A stretch of 64,000 bases of DNA from Marinobacter salinexigens (GTDB lineage: Bacteria; Pseudomonadota; Gammaproteobacteria; Pseudomonadales; Oleiphilaceae). Location: positions 114,860 to 178,859 of the forward strand of contig NZ_VTUU01000001.1 of assembly GCF_008370345.1 (NCBI RefSeq). Reading direction: 5' to 3'. The notes below the pieces were generated by a model that was given only the letters and a program-made list of their open reading frames with translations, made no database searches and had not been told where the DNA came from. The position numbers were made by a program, and so were the translations under genes. This document shows, piece after piece, positions 59,190 to 64,000 of the stretch (positions are counted from its first letter, which is position 1; every line of letters starts with the position of its first letter).

Positions 59190-61046
59190 ATGATCCTCAC
59201 TCGCTGCGACTTTTTGCCATCCCGGCAGTCGGCCATGGGCCTTCCCTGGTTGGATGCCCTGTTTTTTGTGGTTTGTATGATGGTGCTGGTGCCGGTCTCG
59301 GCGGCGGAAGCTGATGAGGAGTTTCTACCCGTCGATCAGGCATTCCAGCCGAAGGTCAGTTATGAGGATGGTGAGCTCGCCATAGACTGGTCGATTGCCC
59401 CCGGTTACTACCTCTATCAGTCCCGAATTTCGGCCAGGGTAGGTGGCGAAAAGGTGCCCGGAGCTTTTACCGTGGATGCCGAGATCAAGAACGATCCCTG
59501 GTTTGGTGAACAGGCCGTGTTCCATGGCCGGGCGGGCTGGGCGGCAGAGGTGCCACTGAACCAGCCGACGGAGCTCAAATACAGTTATCAGGGGTGTGCA
59601 GAAGCGGGGCTGTGTTATCCACCGCAGACCAGAAAACTGACCATTGGCCCGGCAGCATCCACCGTAATGCCGACGGCAAAGTCTCCGGCGCCCGCACCCG
59701 CGGCTGCGGGGCTGTCAGTACCTGATGAGCGGCTCGCGGATACTGCCGAGCCTGGTGGTGTGAGCGAGGCTGAGGGGCTGGCGGGTCTTCTCAGTAATGC
59801 GGGCTTGCCGGTTATCCTGGGTACCTTCTTTCTGTTGGGGCTGGGGCTGACATTCACTCCCTGCGTACTGCCGATGGTGCCGATCCTGTCCAGCATTATT
59901 GTCGGCCAGAATCAGCCCGTGTCCACGGCCCGGGGTTTTTCGCTGTCGACCGCTTATGTGATGGGAATGGCTTCGACCTACACCGCATTGGGGGTGGCTG
60001 TCGGGTACCTGGGCGCTCGTGCCAATTTGCAGGCCGCGATGCAACAACCCGCAGTGATCATCGTGTTCTCGGCACTGTTCGTGCTGCTGGCTCTGGCTAT
60101 GTTCGGACTCTATGAGTTGCAGCTTCCCACAGGTCTGCGTGATCGGCTCGATCGCCTTGGGCAGAAATCCAAAGGTGGTCAGTGGCTGGGTGTTGCACTG
60201 ATGGGCCTGATCTCAGCCCTGGTGGTGTCGCCGTGTGTATCGGCTCCGCTGGCGGGCGCGTTGCTCTATATCTCCACCACCGGAGATGCAGTAATCGGCG
60301 GTGGTGCATTGTTCTCCATGGCGCTGGGTATGGGCGTGCCGCTGATCCTGATCGGTACCACCGGTTCGCGAATCCTGCCGAAGGCCGGTATGTGGATGGA
60401 GCGGGTCAAGCAGTTGTTTGGTGTCGGCCTGCTGGTTGTGGCAGTGGGCTTGCTTGAACGCATACTTCCTGAAGCTGCAGCTCTGGCTCTGTGGGGTGCC
60501 TTGCTGCTGTGGTGCGGGATTCAGTTGGGTGCATTGGACAAGGTATCTGCGGGCTGGTCAGGTTCCCGCAAGACCGCCGGGATACTGTTGTCTTTGTGGG
60601 GGCTCATGCTGGTGGTCGGTGCTGCCCGTGGGCAGGGTTCAGTCTGGCAGCCTTTGGAAGGCATCGGTGTGGCGGCAACGCAAGTCAGTGTGCCCTCTGA
60701 GCGTTTTGAGGTGATTGAGGATGTGGATCGGTTGCAGGCAGTGATCCGGGAGGGACAGCCGGTGATGGTCGACATATACGCCGATTGGTGCATCAGTTGC
60801 AAGATCATGGACGAAGAAGTGTTTCAGACACCGGATGTAATGGCCTGGGCGGACCGGGTGCAGTTCATCAAGCTCGATGTGACTGATTTCTCCGATGCCC
60901 AGAAGGCACAGCTCGAAAGCTGGCGTGTTCCGGGGCCGCCGGCGGTTCTCTTCTTCAGGGGGCGGCCGGAGAAACCGCACAATCAACTGGTGGGCGAATC
61001 GTCCCTGGCAGATGTGGTCGGTGCCCTGAACCGGTTGGGTTCCTGA
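59190..61046 (+). CDS. dsbD: Thiol:disulfide interchange protein DsbD
   Basis: Brings electrons from cytoplasmic thioredoxin to the periplasm. 618 residues: signal peptide, N-terminal domain (EFLPVDQAFQPKVSYEDGEL, GCAEAGLCYPPQTRKL with the Cys pair), eight-helix membrane domain (GLTFTPCVLPMVPILSSII and SALVVSPCVSAPLAGALLYI hold its Cys) and a C-terminal thioredoxin domain (YADWCISCKIMDEEV). All six Cys are present. ATG at 59190 follows CCGGAGAAAC. Next to the TlpA cluster, as noted. Confidence 0.95.
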   Translation: MILTRCDFLPSRQSAMGLPWLDALFFVVCMMVLVPVSAAEADEEFLPVDQAFQPKVSYEDGELAIDWSIAPGYYLYQSRISARVGGEKVPGAFTVDAEIKNDPWFGEQAVFHGRAGWAAEVPLNQPTELKYSYQGCAEAGLCYPPQTRKLTIGPAASTVMPTAKSPAPAPAAAGLSVPDERLADTAEPGGVSEAEGLAGLLSNAGLPVILGTFFLLGLGLTFTPCVLPMVPILSSIIVGQNQPVSTARGFSLSTAYVMGMASTYTALGVAVGYLGARANLQAAMQQPAVIIVFSALFVLLALAMFGLYELQLPTGLRDRLDRLGQKSKGGQWLGVALMGLISALVVSPCVSAPLAGALLYISTTGDAVIGGGALFSMALGMGVPLILIGTTGSRILPKAGMWMERVKQLFGVGLLVVAVGLLERILPEAAALALWGALLLWCGIQLGALDKVSAGWSGSRKTAGILLSLWGLMLVVGAARGQGSVWQPLEGIGVAATQVSVPSERFEVIEDVDRLQAVIREGQPVMVDIYADWCISCKIMDEEVFQTPDVMAWADRVQFIKLDVTDFSDAQKAQLESWRVPGPPAVLFFRGRPEKPHNQLVGESSLADVVGALNRLGS

Positions 61047-61108
61047 AGGGGTGGGGTTTCAGATAAACTCGGCGTATCTGATTCTGCAATTTCAAGGAAC
61101 AACACCCC

Positions 61109-62032
61109 ATGGCCGGAGCCAGCCTGCTTGCGCTGATTGATGACATCGCTACCATCCTGGACGATGTCTCGTTGATGACCAAAACCGCCACCAAGAAAAC
61201 GGCCGGTGTTCTCGGGGACGACCTGGCTCTGAATGCGCAGCAGGTTACGGGGGTGAGCCCGGCTCGGGAACTGCCGGTGGTGTGGGCGGTGGCCAAAGGG
61301 TCACTGCTCAACAAGGCCATCCTGGTACCCGCTGCCCTGGCAATCAGCTTTTTCATCCCCTGGCTGGTGACCCCGCTGCTGATGCTTGGCGGTGCTTTTC
61401 TCTGTTTTGAAGGGTTTGAAAAGCTTGCGCACAAGTTTTTTCATGGCAAAGAAGAGCAGGCCCACAAGTCTGAACTGAAAGAGGCCCTGAAGAATCCTGC
61501 GACGGATATGAAAACCCTGGAGAAAGACAAGATCAAAGGGGCAGTGCGTACCGACTTCATCCTGTCTGCGGAAATCATTGCGATAACCCTTGGAACGGTT
61601 ACCGGCGAGAGTATTGGCATGCAGTTCGTCGTGTTGACGGTGGTTGCCGTTATGATCACGGTTGGGGTCTATGGGCTGGTGGCCGGTATTGTGAAACTGG
61701 ACGATGGCGGACTGTATCTGAGTCAGCGTGACGGTGCGTTCTCCCAAAAAGCGGGCCGGGCGATACTCTGGCTGGCGCCCTATATGATGAAAACCTTGTC
61801 CATTCTCGGCACCATCGCCATGTTCCTGGTAGGTGGCGGAATTCTTACCCACGGTCTGCACCCGGTGTATGAGGCGATTCATCATTTCGCTGAGGGGTTC
61901 AGCGGTGTGACGGCAGCGGTAATTCCGACCCTGGCGGATGGCCTGTTTGGTGTGCTGGCGGGTGGTGTGCTGGTGCTTGTGCTGACACCGCTGATCAAAT
62001 TCTGGAATGAGAAGTCTGCCGCTAAAGCCTGA
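61109..62032 (+). CDS. DUF808 (YedI) family membrane protein
   Basis: A 307-residue inner-membrane protein. SLLALIDDIATILDDVSLM and TKTATKKTAGVLGDDLALNA open the family domain; seven or eight hydrophobic helices follow (LVPAALAISFFIPWLVTPLL, AEIIAITLGTVTGESIGMQ, TLSILGTIAMFLVGGGILTH). Function unknown; some predictions suggest a transporter. It lies 62 bases after dsbD and converges with rsmE. Confidence 0.9.
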   Translation: MAGASLLALIDDIATILDDVSLMTKTATKKTAGVLGDDLALNAQQVTGVSPARELPVVWAVAKGSLLNKAILVPAALAISFFIPWLVTPLLMLGGAFLCFEGFEKLAHKFFHGKEEQAHKSELKEALKNPATDMKTLEKDKIKGAVRTDFILSAEIIAITLGTVTGESIGMQFVVLTVVAVMITVGVYGLVAGIVKLDDGGLYLSQRDGAFSQKAGRAILWLAPYMMKTLSILGTIAMFLVGGGILTHGLHPVYEAIHHFAEGFSGVTAAVIPTLADGLFGVLAGGVLVLVLTPLIKFWNEKSAAKA

Positions 62033-62041
62033 GATTCGGAC

Positions 62042-62761
62042 TCAAAGGCTGGCATCAAACAGCCGACTCACCAGCACGGGTACGGCCGTTTCCACCCTGA
62101 GAATCCGGGCTCCAAGGTGAACGGCCTGGCAGCCTGCTTCCTGCAGTTTTTCAACTTCATAAGGGATGAAACCGCCCTCCGGGCCGATGCACAGGGCCGC
62201 TGCTGCATTCAGGTGCGTCGGGCAGGGAGTGGCTGTTCCTGGGTGGGCTACAAAGGCCTGTTTGCCTGCGAGCAGCGCCGGCAACTCATCTTCCACGAAT
62301 GGCTTGAAGCGCTTGCGGATGTGCACTGCGGGCATGATGGTGTCCCGGGCCTGCTCCAGGCCCAGGGTCAGGTTTTCCAGCAGGTTGTCATCCGATAACC
62401 ACGGTGTCTGCCAGAAACTCTTTTCCACCTTGTAGCTGTTGATCAGCCAGATGTCCTTTACCCCGAGGGTGGCGCTGGTTTGCAGTACCCGGCGGAACAT
62501 TTTGGGCCGGGGCATGGCGAGAATCAGGGTAAGGGGCAGTGGGGCGGGTGGAGGTGTATTGAGCGTCACTTCCAGTTCGGCTTCCGATTCCGTCATCCGG
62601 ACCAGGCGACCGCGGCCCATGTCACCGTTTACACGGCCCACGGTAATGGTCTCACCGGTGCTTGCCTTCAGTACCGTGTGTAAATGCTGAAGGCGCCGAC
62701 CACTCAGAATAACTCTGTCCGGGGCAGTGAAGTCTTCGTCAAAGAGCAGAGCGAGGTTCAT
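62042..62761 (-). CDS. rsmE: 16S rRNA m3U1498 methyltransferase
   Basis: A SPOUT-family enzyme that methylates U1498 of 16S rRNA. 239 residues. N-terminal PUA-like part (DRVILSGRRLQHLHTVLKAS), then the knot: LCIGPEGGFIPYEVEKLQEA and HLGARILRVETAVPVLVSR, with the trefoil-knot GPEGG and LGxRILRxETA motifs complete. The ATG overlaps the tatC stop by four bases. Confidence 0.95.
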   Translation of the reverse strand: MNLALLFDEDFTAPDRVILSGRRLQHLHTVLKASTGETITVGRVNGDMGRGRLVRMTESEAELEVTLNTPPPAPLPLTLILAMPRPKMFRRVLQTSATLGVKDIWLINSYKVEKSFWQTPWLSDDNLLENLTLGLEQARDTIMPAVHIRKRFKPFVEDELPALLAGKQAFVAHPGTATPCPTHLNAAAALCIGPEGGFIPYEVEKLQEAGCQAVHLGARILRVETAVPVLVSRLFDASL

Positions 62762-63543
62762 TCGCTGGCAGACTCGTCCGTCTCAGAATCATCCGTTTTA
62801 CGACGGGCAAGTCGGCCGAAAATGATGCCGAACTCGAACAGAATCCACATGGGAACGGCCAGCAGGGTCTGGGAGATGATGTCAGGCGGTGTCAGCAACA
62901 TGCCGATGATGAAACAGGCCACGACCACGTATGGGCGTTTGGAGGCGAGATCCTCAGGCGTTGTGGCGCCAGTCAGGATCAGCAGAACCGTAGCGATGGG
63001 TATCTCGAAGGCCACACCGAAGGCGAAAAACATTTTCAGGACGAAGTTGAGGTAACTGCTGATATCCGGCAGCTCAACAATCCCTTCCGGGCCAATGGCG
63101 GTGAAAAAACCAAAAACCAGAGGAAAGACCACGAAGTAGGCGAACGCGGCGCCGGCATAGAACAGCAATACCGAGGTGAACAGTAACGGGAAGGCCAGCC
63201 GCTTTTCGTGCGCATAAAGCCCTGGGGCCACAAAGCTCCAAAGCTGGTAGAGAATGATGGGAATGGCGGCAAACAGTGATACAACCAGCGCCAGTTTGAG
63301 CGGGGCAAAAAACGGCGAGGTTACATCGGTAGCGATCATGGTCTGACCGACGGGCAGTAGCTCCCGCAGGGGCTGGGACAGCCACAGGTAGAGTTCGTTG
63401 GCAAACGGATAAACTACCGCGAAGCAGATAATGACCGCCAGCACCATTTTCAGCAGCCGGTTACGCAACTCCAGCAGATGCTCGACGAGGGGCATTTCCT
63501 GTTGCTCAGGGGGAAGTTGATTGCCGGCTGGCTGTGAAGTCAT
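62758..63543 (-). CDS. tatC: Sec-independent translocase subunit TatC
   Basis: Core of the Tat system, receptor for twin-arginine signal peptides. 261 residues and six membrane helices. MPLVEHLLELRNRLLKMVLA near the start and the conserved VSLFAAIPIILYQLWSFVAP and EIPIATVLLILTG are present. Start overlaps the tatB stop by four bases. Part of tatA-tatB-tatC; tatA is likely outside. Confidence 0.97.
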   Translation of the reverse strand: MTSQPAGNQLPPEQQEMPLVEHLLELRNRLLKMVLAVIICFAVVYPFANELYLWLSQPLRELLPVGQTMIATDVTSPFFAPLKLALVVSLFAAIPIILYQLWSFVAPGLYAHEKRLAFPLLFTSVLLFYAGAAFAYFVVFPLVFGFFTAIGPEGIVELPDISSYLNFVLKMFFAFGVAFEIPIATVLLILTGATTPEDLASKRPYVVVACFIIGMLLTPPDIISQTLLAVPMWILFEFGIIFGRLARRKTDDSETDESASE

Positions 63544-64000
63544 GAACGGTTTTCCGGGGAGGCTGCTTGCTCTGAGTCCGTCGGCGTTGTGTGGCCGGAC
63601 TCTTTGGTGATTTCCTGGGATTGAGACGCTTTGGTGGGCTCACCGGAGGGTGAGCTGATGTCTGCTGACGTTGAATCCTGGCGCGCCGCGACCCGGCGGG
63701 TTGCGGGGGCCGGGCGAGGTTTTTTTGCCTCATTATCGGACAGGATCATGTGCTCATATTGCCTGGCTTCATCCAGCGCACCACGAACCGTCTTTTCGAC
63801 ATCATCCAGTCCCACGTCACCGGCTTTGCGGAGCTCTTCCCGGAGCTCTTCGGCTTTCAGTTGCCGATCCAGCTCCGAGGTAAACTGGTTCACCATGCGC
63901 CGGGCACCACCGATCCACCGACCGGCAGCACGGGCTGCCGTTGGCAATCGTTCGGGGCCCAGAACAAGCAGGGCGATGATGCCGCAGATCAGCAGCTCAA
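63540..64000 (-). CDS. tatB: Sec-independent translocase subunit TatB (5' end cut by window edge)
   Basis: The frame runs off the window end; the last visible codons give ELLICGIIALLVLGPERLP, the TatB membrane helix with its Glu and the LVLGPERLP hinge, followed by the amphipathic helix (ARAAGRWIGGARRMVNQF) and a long charged, Ser/Thr/Pro-rich tail. Only about four to six residues at the start should be missing. Ends in ATGA with tatC. Confidence 0.95.
   Translation of the reverse strand, partial: ELLICGIIALLVLGPERLPTAARAAGRWIGGARRMVNQFTSELDRQLKAEELREELRKAGDVGLDDVEKTVRGALDEARQYEHMILSDNEAKKPRPAPATRRVAARQDSTSADISSPSGEPTKASQSQEITKESGHTTPTDSEQAASPENRS

Overview
The window looks like chromosomal DNA of a marine gammaproteobacterium close to Marinobacter. 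I infer this from moderately GC-rich housekeeping genes in familiar gammaproteobacterial orders (aroQ-accB-accC-prmA, dusB-fis-purH-purD, zapA-ssrS-ygfA, ygfB-pepP-ubiH-ubiI, tatB-tatC-rsmE), a Pseudomonas-type 530-residue isocitrate lyase, and a LapD-type c-di-GMP receptor next to a DUF2333 gene. No tRNA, rRNA or CRISPR array was seen.

Layout. 1-5.9 kb: end of a TRAP transporter locus, a ferritin-like small protein, a GH84-type glycosidase, a SIMPL protein, a macrodomain protein, a ChaN-like lipoprotein and a ribbon-helix-helix regulator. 6-11.6 kb: SulP transporter, CASTOR/POLLUX-like channel protein, isocitrate lyase. 11.6-16.9 kb: an accessory envelope cluster with an Asp/Asn/Ser repeat protein, two small exported proteins sharing an Ile/Gln/Asn motif, a C39-type peptidase, an outer-membrane barrel and a VpsR-like regulator; it looks like a relative of the Fap functional-amyloid system. 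17-29.3 kb: EgtB/SenA-like enzyme, K+/H+ antiporter, then a long minus-strand housekeeping block. 29.6-36.3 kb: two unassigned genes, a two-receiver diguanylate cyclase, LapD and DUF2333. 36.4-42 kb: ppa, acyl-CoA dehydrogenase, rpiA, ilvA and ygfA, with three long-hairpin repeat elements between them.

42.0-47.3 kb is a genomic island inserted in the 3' end of the 6S RNA gene. It is bounded by a 52-bp direct repeat. It carries a complete retron of the Ec67 (Eco2) kind: an msr-msd RNA gene with 13-nt a1/a2 repeats and an RT fused to a Toprim domain. It also carries an XRE/ImmA-IrrE module and a tyrosine integrase lacking its catalytic domain. A phage-defence role is inferred from the families.

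47.5-64 kb: zapA, a ZapB-like protein, an ABC exporter, a zinc-linked ZrgA-like gene with a Zur-like palindrome, the ygfB-pepP-ubiH-ubiI operon, an apbE-DUF3570-DUF4266-TlpA cluster followed by dsbD, a DUF808 protein, rsmE, tatC and the start of tatB.

The strongest leads are the retron island and the Fap-like cluster, whose regulator has lost the sigma54 activator signature residues although a good -24/-12 element sits in front of the operon.
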